Shown: positions 11,808 to 23,210 of the stretch, in pieces
Position numbering within the stretch: the first letter of the stretch is position 1
Layout: each line of letters begins with the position of its first letter
Source of the DNA: Costus lasius
Taxonomy: Eukaryota > Streptophyta > Magnoliopsida > Zingiberales > Costaceae
Assembly (NCBI GenBank): GCA_027563935.2
Contig: CM050449.1
Coordinates: forward strand, 12,042,501-12,106,500
DNA length: 64,000 nucleotides
Direction of reading: 5' to 3'
Notes under the pieces: model-generated
Seen by the model: only the letters and a program-made list of their open reading frames with translations
What the model was told of the DNA's origin: nothing
Database searches by the model: none
Translations under genes and position numbers: made by a program

Positions 11808-12560
11808 TCATTCTTGCCTTAGGATTCTACAAAATCTCTTAATGTGCCCAACTTTACCACAACGATAACATTTAATTGGCTCTCTGGACTTAGACCTATT
11901 CTTTGATTTGTTGCGGCCTCTATAATCTTGACCTCTATTTTGGGCTCTTCCTCTATTATCTATAACAAAAGCTTGATTAGAGCTTGATTCAGTATTATTT
12001 CTTCTTGCTTCTTCATTTAACAAACTATCTTTTATCATCTGCATAGTCACTTTACCATTTGCTGCAGAATTAATCACAGTTACCACAAGTGTGTCCCAAC
12101 TGTCAGGAAAAGATCCTAGAAGAAATAATGCAGTTACCTTATCACTAAGGTCAATCTCTATAATGGTCAATTGATTTAATAAGTCCTGATAGTTACTTAA
12201 GTGCTCAGCAATAGATCATCACTCCTTGTACTTCAGATTTGAAAGCTTCCTAATTGCAAAAGCTTTGTTCATAGCAGTCTTTCTCTCATAAAGTGCAACT
12301 AATTTTTTCCAGGCAACAGAAGAGCTTGTCTCTTGTGTTACATAGTGGAATACACTGATATCCATTCATTTCCTGATCATGCCCAATGCTTTTCTGTCTA
12401 GCCTCGTCCATTCACCATCTGACATATCCTTTGGCTTAGCCGAATCACCCAATACAGGATCAAATAAATCCTTACAGTATAGGTAATCTTCCATCATTGG
12501 CTTCCAAATAGAATAATTAGATGCTGTCAATTTTATCATAGAACATGTATCTCCTTCCAT
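11808..12560 (-). pseudogene. copia gag with CCHC zinc knuckle, one internal stop
   Basis: Starts with an ATG at 12560, 30 bases inside the primer site. The first 64 codons match the UBN2-type copia gag start (LTASNYSIWKPMMEDYL). A stop at 12368-12366 ends the piece. The same frame resumes and ends with the knuckle CYRCGKVGHIKRFC (C-x2-C-x4-H-x4-C) near 11860-11900. It would form the particle shell and bind element RNA. Confidence 0.85.
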
Positions 12561-12589
12561 GACTAAAAATCAAAAAATTTGAGAACTTG

Positions 12590-12602
12590 GCTCTGATACC
12601 AC
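12590..12602 (-). other. copia primer binding site (initiator Met-tRNA)
   Basis: The minus strand reads TGGTATCAGAGCC directly inside the 5' LTR. This is the classic plant copia primer site complementary to initiator methionine tRNA. Confidence 0.9.
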
Positions 12603-12603
12603 T

Positions 12604-13170
12604 TGATAGAATCTCTGTATATATGCTAGACAATAAATCACAACAATAATAAACACAATATCGGATAACAATCAACAATAATAACGCAAAGATTTAACGT
12701 GGAAAAACCCTTCAGTGTGAAGGGAAAAAACCACCGGGCAAACCGGATAAAATAATCCACTAATGAAAGATATGCTAGTGAAAGATTGTTTACACCTTAA
12801 GCTTTTTGCCCAAAACTTAAGAGCCAACTAATTGAAATCACCATAATAAATATCTTCTTTAAGCAACAAATTATTCTCAAAAGAAATCGCATCAATTAGT
12901 TAAAGCCTTATTATTTTCAGAAGATGAGTTGAGAGACACGCACAATCTCCCTTTTTTTCTTTCTCCTTTCTCTTCTCCCCTTCTCTCTCCTTTTCTCTTT
13001 TTTCTTTTCTTCGCCGAGGGCAAGGCCGCTTTTGTGTTTTCGTGAGCAAGAGAAAATTCCAAAATCCCAATTGAGGAAGTGGGATGGTTACAAGAGAGAG
13101 GTTTTTCCTTTTTTTTTTTTTTTTTTTTTCTTAAGTGGGGTTGGACCCACTTGGGCCCACAAGCCCAGCA
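12604..13170 (-). repeat. copia 5' LTR, 567 bp
   Basis: Plus-strand ends are TGATAGAATC and AAGCCCAGCA, so it is bounded by TG and CA. It matches 1-427 over its distal three quarters. The oligo-T run near 13108-13130 is longer than in the 3' LTR copy. Confidence 0.88.
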
Positions 13171-13540
13171 GAGTCAACCGGAAACCCAGCGCCGGAAAGT
13201 CGGAAACCGAGAGACGGTTAAGCCTCACGAAAAACAAAAGACAAAAAAATCTGACACAAACTTGGTGCAGGCTTCGGCCCAGCAGACCTTCCAATAAGAT
13301 CCAGAAACAAACAATCGGGCCTGCATAGCGCAGCCCATCTCAAGGCGGGCTACACCTCAGCTCCAGTCGGGTCCTCCAGAATGAGCTGACTCCGGTTGGG
13401 TCTACCTAGTTTTGCCAGACTAGTCCAGCATTGAGCAATCGAGTTAACGGGCTAGGTCCACTCGTGCCTCATTCAATGTGATCTGAAGATTCAATTAATA
13501 AAATTAAAAGAAAAAGGTTAGGGTTAGAAAAATCTGGAGG
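13171..13540. other. Unassigned intergenic stretch
   Basis: Mixed-composition DNA beside the copia LTR with no coding signal. The frames open here are short, and the one from 13032 begins inside the LTR. Confidence 0.5.
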
Positions 13541-14690
13541 TGATCTGAAGATATGTTTTTAGGCAAATTTTCGTCCCGTTCGCGGGATTTGACCGGTATT
13601 AAGCCTCGAAGATTCAATTAGGATTCTGCTATTGCTAGCGCGTCGGTGTAGCAGTCAGTCATCATAAGGTACTTTCGGCTAACAACTTAAATTAAGATAG
13701 AGAGCTCGAGAGAGAAGAGAAGCTTGTTGATCTATATTCCAACTCTCTAGATGCCTCTCCTTATATAGGAGAAGTCTACAACGGTTAGGAAGCCAAATTA
13801 AGCATGTCTAATTTAGACGTATCTTATTTGGATAAATTTAATAATAGCATTTATTAATTAAGACGGATTAAATAATAAAATAATTAAGTCATCCAAATTA
13901 GGCTATTATTAATATTAAATAATTATGGGTGAAATTAAAGAATAATAAATTAATTGCCCAATTAAAATAGTAGGTGAATTTTGGGATTTTCTTATTAAAA
14001 TACCAACAATCTCTCACAAAATCACAAAAAGTCTAAATTAATATCGAAAAGAAAATTTGCTGTCAAATACCTATATCATGTAGTCAGGGAAAAGTCATGC
14101 TTAACACACTTAGTACACGGAACACTATTGGAAGAAATGTAGTGAACTAGGTCTTGAACTACACCCTTTTGAGCCAATGTTGAATGGTGCACACATGATA
14201 CAGTAACCTTGTGATGCGGGTTGTGCATTTTTAGCCATGCGCATAATCTTCTTATTCATGTAACTTTCACTTAGCTAGAGTGGTTCAATCTCTATTCCGC
14301 AGTCGTATACGAAAAAGTTACATATAGGAGAAACCCTGTAAGGAAGTGTGCAGAGGCACTTCTTAGGATATACCTTTGGGTTTCTTTAAGAATACTATAC
14401 TCAACCTCACATCTACATAGGAGTACAAAATCACCTTATGAATAGTGCATTGGAGTTCTAAAATAACTCCAACAAACACAATAGCGTTTTTATAAATTTT
14501 TAGTTGGTACTCTTTGGCCAACTAATTAGCTTGTTGTTATCCATTGAACTTCTTTCCAGGTTTTACCTATCAGGGTCCATTATGGACAAACCTCCATTCC
14601 CCTAGATGAGGCCACCAGTTTAGTTTGAGACAAACTTTTAGTGAGGTAATCAACAAGATTTGAAAGTAAGGTCTACGCACTGTGAGCCGA
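13541..14690 (-). mobile_element. 3' remnant of a second copia element (LTR plus RNase H tail)
   Basis: Minus-strand translation near 14675-14600 gives VDYLTKSLSQTKLV, the typical last residues of copia pol, then a non-coding stretch. ATCTCTCACAAAATC precedes the LTR-type end CCAACA at about 14010. The LTR probably covers about 13541-14010 and contains a TATATA-type promoter near 13755. Its outer edge is uncertain. A further 45-bp piece of the same LTR end recurs at 15139-15183. Confidence 0.6.
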
Positions 14691-15881
14691 CGCACACAGA
14701 GTCTAGGGTTTGAACCCTAAGCCGCCGCTGAACAGAAAGTCAAAATTGCGGTTCAACATATCAAATTAGGTGATGTAGACAATTCACAACGGTGAGTGAA
14801 AAATCTGGAAGTTTTGCCGATCAAGAATTTAATTATTGATGCAAATTACTCGATTCCGAAAGTAATTACTATGATTTAATAGATCTAACAAAATAATAAT
14901 GTGATCAGATGCGAGAATTAATAATGATCAGGATGCAAATCATCTAAACTAATCAAATTGTATGCCCAAATCAAAGATATAATTAAGATGCAATGTAACC
15001 AAATTAACAGGATTAATCAATCAAGGTGATTAGATGTATACGTTACAGTATATATCGATTAGGAGATGCAAATCTAAGTAAACATGAAAACAGAGAATTA
15101 AATTTGATTCAGGTCTATTAAACAGGATGATTCCTTTTTAAAATAGTAGATAGATTTTAGATTTTTCTTATTAAAATACCAACACCAACATCCCTACTTT
15201 CTGTTTCTACCCCAAGCATCAACAAAAGCAGCTGTACATTAGCTGGGAACGCAGCCGACATCACTTTAGAACAACTCTCACTGCATGCACAATTTACAAC
15301 TCAAATCCATGAGAAATGAAGATTTGATCTTATTCTTTTTTGGAAGTGGTTTCTCGTGTAGAGAACATCATTCAAGTACATTCACATTCTAAAAGTATTC
15401 TAACCTAAGTGCTACTCATCATGTCTTGTAGAATTATTCCACCACGTAGAAAGCATAACCACAGAATGAATCTCAGCAATTTTTTTCCTTCGTCCCAGGG
15501 TTTCAGATGGCCACAGAATGAATCTCACTCACGCGGAACCTTCGCGCACATGAGTGTGCGGCATTATGAATGCTGGGCCATTTTCGCAATACGATTCTAA
15601 CTACTTCAGTATAGGGCTAAAATCTTTTTAAAAAATCTGCTTAATATAATATAACTTATTATTAAAAAAAATAAATTGCTCATAGCATCTATTACTCATC
15701 AAATCTTCACAAGAGTTGACCTTGGTCGACTCCACGAAACCTAGATTGATAATCAACAGAGAACCGATCTTATTCTTCATCAAACATGCAATGAATTAAC
15801 ACTGGCAGCATGTTCATGCTTAATTACTGGTGCTACAGGCAAGAGAAATCTTCAACAAAATGTACGAGTGCACATTATGCT
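14691..15881. other. Unassigned AT-rich spacer downstream of the WEB gene
   Basis: Holds the short LTR-end fragment at 15139-15183 and a 17-bp repeat, CCACAGAATGAATCTCA, at about 15459 and 15512. I see no gene. The last part probably includes the 3' untranslated region of the WEB gene. Confidence 0.4.
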
Positions 15882-17936
15882 TTACGCGCCAGCGGAGATC
15901 TGTGAGGTCAATGCACACCACAGTCGCTTTTGATACCTGCAAGGTCGCCTCTTGAGAAACTTTAGTGTGCTCAATATCGTCTCGCCCGTCTTCTTGGAAG
16001 CCACTGATGGCGGCGGAGTATTAGTGGCGGTGAAACTAAGCCGCCGCAGCGAATTCCACGACCTCCGTACACTAGTAATCCTCCTCGATGCCCCCGGCAC
16101 ACCACTCGCAATAAGGGATCTGCTCGGCATCGCAATCGCGAGCTTCATGTTATGAGATTTCACGAACTCATCCTGTTCTTGATCAAGTTGGTCTGCCTCA
16201 TTCTTCTCCGCCTTGTTATAACCAAATGCCGCTTTGTTTAGTTTTGAAACCCCTTTCCCCTCAACTGCCACAATCTCACAGCCGTCGGCTTCGGCCCGCA
16301 TGCTTTTCTTGTTTTCAGCTTTCAACGCTTGCATCCACGCTTGAGCCGCCGCCACCTTTTTGTCCGCCACCTCCTGCGCCGCCTTGGCTTGCTTGATCAG
16401 GTAGTCGTACTCGAACTTGGTGATGGTTATGGTGGAGCTCCAGAGAGCTGAGATTGCCCTCTCGCTCATGGTGATCTCAGTAATCGCCTTCAACTCCTCG
16501 AGCGCGCTTTCTTCTGATGCCTTCACTGCCTTGAGCTCCGCCATTGCTTCCTGAAGCCTTTGCTTTACCGATTTAGTGTGCAATTTGGTCGTCTCTGTTT
16601 CACTTATTACGGCTTTGGTTTCTTGAGTGATCAGCTCTGCTTCTCTCTTGGCCGCACCAACGTCGGACTTGATCTGTTGGAGTGCTGTAGAGAGAGTGGT
16701 GACTATTTCATCAGCTCTCTTCTCTGCAACTGAAGCAGATTCCATCTTCGACATGGCTTTGTGGAGCTTAGTGTTAAGATTCTCCAATTTGAAAACATAC
16801 TTCTTCTTTGCTCTGTTGGATTCCTCCTTCGCGCTTGCGATTTGTAGCAGTTCTTTCCTTATGACGTCCATTTCATTCATAGCTTTGAATCCTTCTTCTT
16901 TAAGGCTCGAAAGTTTTCTTTTGGATGCCTCCAATTCCAAGTTTGATGACTGTAATGCGGAGTTAATCATCTCCTGCTCCATATGCTCATTTTCCATTTC
17001 TATTCGCGACTTGTGCAAGCTCTTTTCCGTTTCTCTAATCAACTCCAACTCATGTTGCAAGGCATGGACATCAAAAGCAGTTATCACTAGCTTTACCTGC
17101 AGCTTCTTGGCCGAGTTGATTTCCTCTCGGAGATTGGAGATACTAGACTTGGTTTCTTCCATGCTTTTAATGAACTTTGCAGCTTCTATTTCTCTTTGAA
17201 CCTGGATATGCTTGAGCTCTCTCTCCGCCTCAATTCTTGCCGAGTCAATGAATTCTTGTTCTATGTTTGTTTCTTCAATCTCCCTTGTTAACTCTTCACT
17301 GAATGCTGAGAATGATTCACGCTCGGCACTGGAGAAATCAATCTCGATGAGTGCTTTGGCTTTCTCGTATATGGCAGAAGCAATGTCTAGTTTGAGGCGG
17401 CACTTGAGCTGTTCAGCATCATCCAGCTCTCTCAAAATTTCTGTAAACTGATGGTAGATTTCATCTTCACTTGTGTGAGAGGTCATCAAGAGCTTTTGCT
17501 TGTGTGCCATTGCTCTGGCATTAGCTTCCTCGATCTTTAGAACCAAACCTGTTGCTTCATCGTTAGCTTTGCAGAGTTGAGATAGCAACTGAACCTTGTC
17601 TCTTTCACCAGCTTTCTTTCTCTCGATCTGTTTGCTCACTTTCATTTCAGAAAGGATAAGTGGTTTGTATCCTAAAAGCATATCCTTGAAAGAAAAAAAA
17701 ATGGAAAAACTAATTTGCAAATCCTTGAGAGAAAAATGAAAACTAATTGGAAAAGCGAAAAAAATAGAGAACAAATGGAAACAAATGAACCAAAAGATTA
17801 TACATTTCGTATACTGTGCATGAATCAGACTAACGATTTGCAAGGGAAAGTATTTGCTCACCATGAATCTTCTACTAGTGCTTTGCTTAAGAGATCTCTT
17901 CATCCTGCATTTCTTAAAGCAGTATACAGTAAACAC
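15882..17936 (-). CDS. WEB-family (DUF827) coiled-coil protein, PMI2/PMI15-like
   Basis: The frame is almost entirely coiled coil, with long runs of E/K/A/L heptads, AEKRADEI, EELKAITEITMSERAI and KAAQEVADKKVAAAQAW motifs. It ends in a basic, serine-rich tail (SRRITSVRRSWNSLRR). This matches the WEB family that includes PMI2/PMI15 and WEB1, cytoplasmic proteins that control light-driven chloroplast movement. Most likely two exons: exon 1 ends at 17862 before GTGAGC and exon 2 starts at 17684 after TTTCTTTCAAG. The intron is 177 bp, in frame and stop-free, so the track shows one ORF. Spliced length would be about 625 aa from the ATG at 17936, or 614 aa from the ATG at 17903. The usual N-terminal VxAAVSxFGE-type motif is absent, so a further upstream exon or a diverged paralogue is possible. 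Confidence 0.8.
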   Translation of the reverse strand: MFTVYCFKKCRMKRSLKQSTSRRFMVSKYFPLQIVSLIHAQYTKCIIFWFICFHLFSIFFAFPISFHFSLKDLQISFSIFFSFKDMLLGYKPLILSEMKVSKQIERKKAGERDKVQLLSQLCKANDEATGLVLKIEEANARAMAHKQKLLMTSHTSEDEIYHQFTEILRELDDAEQLKCRLKLDIASAIYEKAKALIEIDFSSAERESFSAFSEELTREIEETNIEQEFIDSARIEAERELKHIQVQREIEAAKFIKSMEETKSSISNLREEINSAKKLQVKLVITAFDVHALQHELELIRETEKSLHKSRIEMENEHMEQEMINSALQSSNLELEASKRKLSSLKEEGFKAMNEMDVIRKELLQIASAKEESNRAKKKYVFKLENLNTKLHKAMSKMESASVAEKRADEIVTTLSTALQQIKSDVGAAKREAELITQETKAVISETETTKLHTKSVKQRLQEAMAELKAVKASEESALEELKAITEITMSERAISALWSSTITITKFEYDYLIKQAKAAQEVADKKVAAAQAWMQALKAENKKSMRAEADGCEIVAVEGKGVSKLNKAAFGYNKAEKNEADQLDQEQDEFVKSHNMKLAIAMPSRSLIASGVPGASRRITSVRRSWNSLRRLSFTATNTPPPSVASKKTGETILSTLKFLKRRPCRYQKRLWCALTSQISAGA

Positions 17937-18500
17937 CCTGCTACTTGCAGAGGTAGTCCCAAGTCCCTGGCGTGATTATATAACCCTTGTATCCAATTCT
18001 TCTGCAATGCATAAGAACTTGGCACGAGGTTTTTTCCTGGCACGTGTGGCAAAACTACTGCCACACATTCTTGTCCGTACTATCCAATTTGCATTTATTC
18101 TACTAATTACAGAATGATTGGTCAACATCATCACTAGCATTTAAAATATATATTTTAAAGAAATTATTGAGTCGGTATGATTTATGAAATTTTTACTTTT
18201 TTTAGAAAAGAGTAGTGTGGAAGCTCACGTGGACGCCTAACCGGCCATGGGCTGTGCTGACTCTTTCTCTTGTCCTGACGTGTCGCAGTGGGTCCCACCC
18301 AGATTGGTTCCTTACCATTCTCGTCACAACGGACCAAGCTTTTTCCCTCGTTTAAAATACACCTGATTGGCATGTATGATCCGAGAAATTCTTGTATTAT
18401 ATGAAATGGACAATTAGAATATAATTGTATTATATGAAATGGACAATTAGAAATTCTTGTATTATAAAATACACCTGATTGGCATGTATGCGGAGGAATC
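17937..18500. other. Upstream region of the WEB gene
   Basis: Presumed promoter side of the WEB gene. No gene is seen on either strand, and the ORFs at 17854-18117 and 18182-18502 lack any recognisable motif. A local duplication occupies 18354-18490. Confidence 0.45.
18354..18490 (+). repeat. Nested local duplication
   Basis: The word AATACACCTGATTGGCATG occurs at about 18356 and again at 18468. Between them TATTATATGAAATGGACAAT occurs twice, 33 bases apart. The outer pair encloses the inner pair, suggesting two successive duplication events. Confidence 0.7.
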
Positions 18501-18649
18501 ACGTGTTGAACATTTGAGCTTTCTTGTTATGTTCGGTCCCCGGGTACGCGTACTCGGTGATCACGAGCTGTGGCGGGGCATTTGTCGCTTATGATGTTTT
18601 CTTGTTGTGTTGCGTAGGCTGGCGGGTACACGCGTAGAAATTGTCTACG

Positions 18650-18790
18650 CTATATCAATAAAAAAATTTTCTGTATATCAATAAAAATATATTTTTTATA
18701 TTAATAAAAAATTTTATATGTATTAATAAAAAAATTTTGTGTCCCAATAATAAATTCTTATGTATCAATAATAAGTAACGAGTGATTAAA
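18650..18790 (+). repeat. AT-rich short tandem repeat
   Basis: Five or six degenerate units of TATCAATAAAAAAATTTT, 22-30 bp each. It lies in the insertion that separates the first two blocks of copy 1. Confidence 0.65.
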
Positions 18791-18903
18791 AAAAAATTAT
18801 ATCAAGATTTGCATGCATCCATTAGTAAAGTAGATCTAACGGTTATTAAAATACTTATGTTAGGAATTCTAGGACAGGTAGGCCATTTGCAGGACACGCA
18901 CAG

Positions 18904-20880
18904 TGTCACGCCCAATTTCTGGTGCGCCCCGCGTCAGCCCTAATTCACAAATTCGCCGCGGTGCTTATGAAATCAATTTCCAATCTTGCTTTTGACCGGA
19001 GTCAAAATCGAGACGTGAAATCGAATTCGGTCTCGATTCGAATGTTTGCGCGCGTTCGTCTCGTCGACGCGTTCGTCTCCAACGCCGCGCCTGCGTATGC
19101 TGCCGTTGCCGGAGGGGAAAGGGGGCGGAGCTCAGGCGTTCGGCAGGGGAGGCTCCTCCTCCCCTCAGCCCTGTTCGTTATGGCCGGAAGCGTCGTCGCC
19201 TGGATCGCTTCGACGAGAAGGTGAAACGGAAGGAGAAGCGCCGGAGAAGAAGCAGAACAGGGGAAGGGAAAACATCCTTTATTCGTCAAAGGTACAAAAA
19301 CCCTCCCTCACAGACCTCTCTCCCCCGTCGGCGGCGACTCTCGCCGCCGATTACAGGTCTCTCTCCTCTCTCAAGCTCTCCGCTCGCCGAGTTCTCTCTG
19401 CTTCTCTTGTCAGCTCCCGATGGATTTCCTCTCCCGGCTCTCTCTCTCTGCTCAGGCTCTCTCCCTCCCCTCTCGCAGCCTCTGCCTCGCTTTAAAGGGG
19501 AAGGAAGACGAGACTCGTCGTCCTCCCCTTGCCGAGTCTTCCGCCGAAGAACTCGTCTCCGCTGCACGTCTGCCGCGTCCGAAAGCTCCGCCTCCGAAAC
19601 CTTCGCTGGAGCTTGCTTCGCAACCGTTCGTCCGCTTTCCTCAGCGTCCGCACCTGCCGCTGTCTGATGTCTGCTACGGGCATCTTTGTCGCAACCACTG
19701 CTCCAATGTGAGCATCTCGTGCCCTTGTGGGATCCGTCACTTTACGTGTCCCCCGTGCTTGCGAAGTCGAGCCCGTCGAGCTACCTCGCTGAACACCAAA
19801 AACCCACCCTGATGTTCCCTCCTAAAGCACTTGGATTCCTTCCAAGTGTGGAATGATCGAAACCTTCGCTCGTCGAAGCAGTTTAATCCCAAGGACGACA
19901 TCGTAATCATCCATCTTTGCCACTTGAACGTGGTGTCGCCCCGTCCAGTCTCCAAGTTTCACTGGAATGTCATAGGAAATGGCCACCCTATGGCATTGAC
20001 GGTCTTCATCCAAGTCATCATGGATGAAATGCGCAAGCCAAGCTGTGCAGTCATTCGTTCCGACACAAATAGATGAGTCACGCCGGTGTCGACCATTGCC
20101 TCCACCTCAACTCCATTGACCCGCATCGGAACATACATTAATCCTGCTTCACCTAAGGCTGACACTACCGTGATCACGTTTAGGGTCATCCCTCCAATGC
20201 ATGTGACCACAGGGTTACCTTCATCTCCTTTCTTCTCAGCCAACTCTCGCTCTATGATAGCTGCAATTGCCGAAATCCGTTGTTGTTCCGAACAATCGCA
20301 CATTCGATGTGGACCTTTGCACAAGAAGCATCGCATCGGTCTCGGTCGATCCTGTGCCCTCTCTACAAATCGGGTTCTGTTCTTGCTGTGGCGGCTGGCC
20401 ATCGCCTCACTGGGGAAAGGGTCTCTCCCTTTCTTTCTAGTGCTTTCGCCCTTGCCGGAGACCGACGCTTCAGAGGCGACCTCGATGCTCTCGAGGAAGT
20501 CGATCCTGAAGCGTGCATATCCACCAAAGATTCTGCCATTGTTGCGGCATCTCTCCAGTCTTGCGGTGCATGCCTCTAGACTTCTGCCTCAGCCCACGGC
20601 TGAAGATGTCAAAGGAAGGTGTGCTTCCGATCCGCCTTCGACATATCTGGAACCTACAACATCAGTGCTGAATAGGCTCAGACATATTCCTAGATCGGAC
20701 CAGTATGTCTAAGCCGATTCACTGCATCTCGTGCCTGGTCCACCGAGTTCCCGGGAAAAAACTGCCGCTGTAGTTCCTCTCGGAACATGTCCCAGGCCCA
20801 AAGTGGTTTTTGTCGCATGGGCTTGGGCCATCGCCCAGCCTGCATCCATCTAGCTCGGGCCACATAACCCAGCATCACAC
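18904..20880 (-). mobile_element. Ty3/gypsy fragment: gag, protease and LTR without polymerase
   Basis: On the minus strand gag starts at about 20878 and protease ends near 19822. GC-rich LTR-like DNA then runs to the terminus at 18904 (plus-strand TGTCACGCCC). Reverse transcriptase, RNase H and integrase are absent. It interrupts the segmental duplication between 18640 and 20886. A relative with the same TGTCACGCCC end is at 34519-36300. The inner LTR edge was not found. Confidence 0.65.
19822..20878 (-). pseudogene. gypsy gag with CCHC knuckle and aspartic protease, broken
   Basis: The N-terminal piece (20878-20690) has WDMFREELQRQFFPGN and VNRLRHTG, typical of chromovirus-type gag. A frameshifted middle follows. 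The piece 20402-19959 carries the knuckle CFLCKGPHRMCDC (C-x2-C-x4-H-x3-C, one residue short) and the protease site EAMVDTGVTHLFVS (DTG present, the usual A/S is V). The protease tail with MDDYDVVLGIKLLR overlaps in another frame at 20013-19822. Confidence 0.75.
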
Positions 20881-22316
20881 ACGGCGTAACTTGTTTTCAC
20901 GTTATTTTTTATTTTTTAAAGAAAACATTTTTTAGTAACCTCCAGATTAATTTCCTGAAATTTTTAAGCGGGAAAGTAAGGCAAGATTTGTTTTCTCAAG
21001 ATTTTTACGGTGAACAGATGTATTTTGTAGCTCATAATATTATTATTAGCATGATACTCATGACCGGTCAGCTAGCCATCATTATACAAGTAAAATAAGT
21101 GATGGTACAAACTGCGATTTATTATTTTGAAGTTTGAAAAATCAGTGACTAGATTCAAATAATTCTGCAAATTTGGATCTATATAATTATAAAGTCAATT
21201 GAAGTTAGTGCAAAAATTGCACATTATAAAAATGCTTTAGGGCACCATCGTTCGAAAACTTGGTTCGGCGATGTTTTACTGATATGTACCAATATGATAT
21301 CGGCAAATCGAGTAAGATCTCATCTTGTCTACTACCGCTTCTCACCAAAGGCAGAAGCTTCGTTCGAAGCTTCCGGTGCCTGCGGAAGCCCCAATCCACT
21401 GCTTTCTTTACTTCGATCCTTGCTCTGGTGCAGAACCTATGCCGGATTGGTACCAACCGGAGGAACGGCCGATTCCTCAAACACTATTTAGGACTTGAGT
21501 TATTACAAAGTTTTGTTTTTCTGTATATCTCTCACACTTGCTACATCAATTAATTATAATGAAATTTAATTTCTTCAACTGAATGAACAGGGGAGCAGTC
21601 CGGCAGGCTCTCAGCATGGGATGTTAGCGGCTGGGCTCCCCAGGCAAGCAAGGCGGAGGAGGCGGGCGGACATGCGAGCATCCACTTTCCTGCACCTCAC
21701 TTTCCTCTCGTTTCCTATGATCGATCGTCCTGCTAACTCTAGCTAGGGGTGAGTATTGGTATGGTAAAGACCAGTTTTATTGAATTTACCACCCGTGTCG
21801 ATAAATTCGATTTCGGTATCAATATCATTAATAGTTTCTCTGAAAATTGTTATTTGGTTTCGGTATTGATTTTTTATTTTTCGATTCGGTAAAAATCGAA
21901 TTTATCGATACTAAGTATTAAATTAATAAATTTATTTAAAATTATTAAATTTTATTTGATAAATATACAAAAATAAAAATATTATTATATTTATATAAAT
22001 AAAATAATTTAAATTAGTAAATTAGTAATTTACCAAAAAAATTTTGGTAAATTCGATTTGGTAAGAGATCGGTTTTTTTTTAAATTCAATTCGGTTTCCG
22101 TTTTAAAAGTTTTGATAAAATATAAATCAATAAATTTGTTTTCGGTAAAATTAGTTTGGTACTAACCTAATTCAATTTTTACCGAATTTACTGATCAGTA
22201 AATCAGTTTGGTAATTTCGATTTCAGTTTTCGGTTCGGTATTGATTTTTATGTAATTCGGTATTCGGTTTTCAATTTGGTAAAAAAAGTTTTCGGTTCGG
22301 TAATTAACCGATTTAC

Positions 22317-22426
<110 letters not shown>

Positions 22427-22789
22427 TTATTAGTCTCTAATTTCTTATCTCTAACTCTAACTCTAACTCTTGGGCTCAATTTAATTTCTTATCTCACTCT
22501 CTCAGCAACCTAATCAGCCCAATTTAATTTCTTATCTCTAATTCTAGCTCAAAAGTTCAAAACTATAAGTCTATAACCAGATCACCCGATTAGGCGATTG
22601 GGAACTCCTAGCTTCAAGCCTTAGCTCTAAATTCTTATCTCTAAATTCCCAAATTCAAACCCTAGCTTCAAGCCTTCAAAGTTCAAATTATTCTAGACAG
22701 CGAGTGGAAACTCCTCTCGCCGTGCCGACTCCTTGCGCCTTGATCTCGCATCCTCGGCTGTCGGCTCCTACCTCCTACAGTCCTAGTTG

Positions 22790-22992
22790 GCTACTCCTAG
22801 TGCTCCGGTGCTCCCAACTCCTCGTCGGTCGTCGCCATAAACCAAGCACCTCGCGTCCTTGGCTCTTAGTGCTCCGGTGCTCCCAGCTCCTGGTCGACCG
22901 TCGCCATCAACCAAGCACCTCGCGTCCTCGGCTCTTAGTGCTTCAGTGCTCCTAGCTCCCTATCGGCTGTCTCTATCAACCAAGCCCTTGCA
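22790..22992 (+). repeat. Three-copy tandem repeat, about 70 bp unit
   Basis: The unit contains TTAGTGCTCCGGTGCTCCC and ATCAACCAAGCACCTCGCG. The third copy is the most diverged. It lies in the leader of the hAT transposase. The overlapping 83-aa and 81-aa frames only reflect the repeat. Confidence 0.85.
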
Positions 22993-23210
22993 TCCTTGCC
23001 ACAGCAAAACAGCAGCCGACAACTCGAATCGAAGCCATCATACCCTAGCCCCCTGCCTCCAAAATACAACACTGCGGCTAGTTCATCTAGAGCCTCAAAT
23101 GTGAGTTATTTAAATACTGTTATATTTTTATATTAAATTCTATTTTTACACATAAATTCTATTTTTTACTCATATTTATAATTTTATTTACGTTGTAATT
23201 TGTAGATGCT

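Larger units (their letters stand above)
1..13170 (-). mobile_element. Ty1/copia retrotransposon, decayed, 3' LTR cut by the window edge
   Basis: Minus-strand order is 5' LTR (13170 to 12604), methionine-tRNA primer site, gag with zinc knuckle, protease-like segment, GAG-pre-integrase, integrase core, reverse transcriptase with YVDD, RNase H, purine tract, 3' LTR (427 to 1). This gag-PR-INT-RT order is diagnostic of copia. Another LTR element (1751-9787) is nested in the reverse transcriptase. Stops and frameshifts break every domain, so the element cannot encode its own proteins. The 3' LTR runs off the window at base 1, so its target duplication cannot be checked. Confidence 0.9.

Noticed and set aside
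16627..17199. 190-aa plus-strand frame inside the WEB gene
   Set aside because: It is antisense to a strong coiled-coil coding region and rich in L/S as expected for such a shadow.
19046..19812. Several overlapping frames of 60-149 aa on both strands
   Set aside because: They lie in the GC-rich LTR-like part of the gypsy fragment and have no motif.
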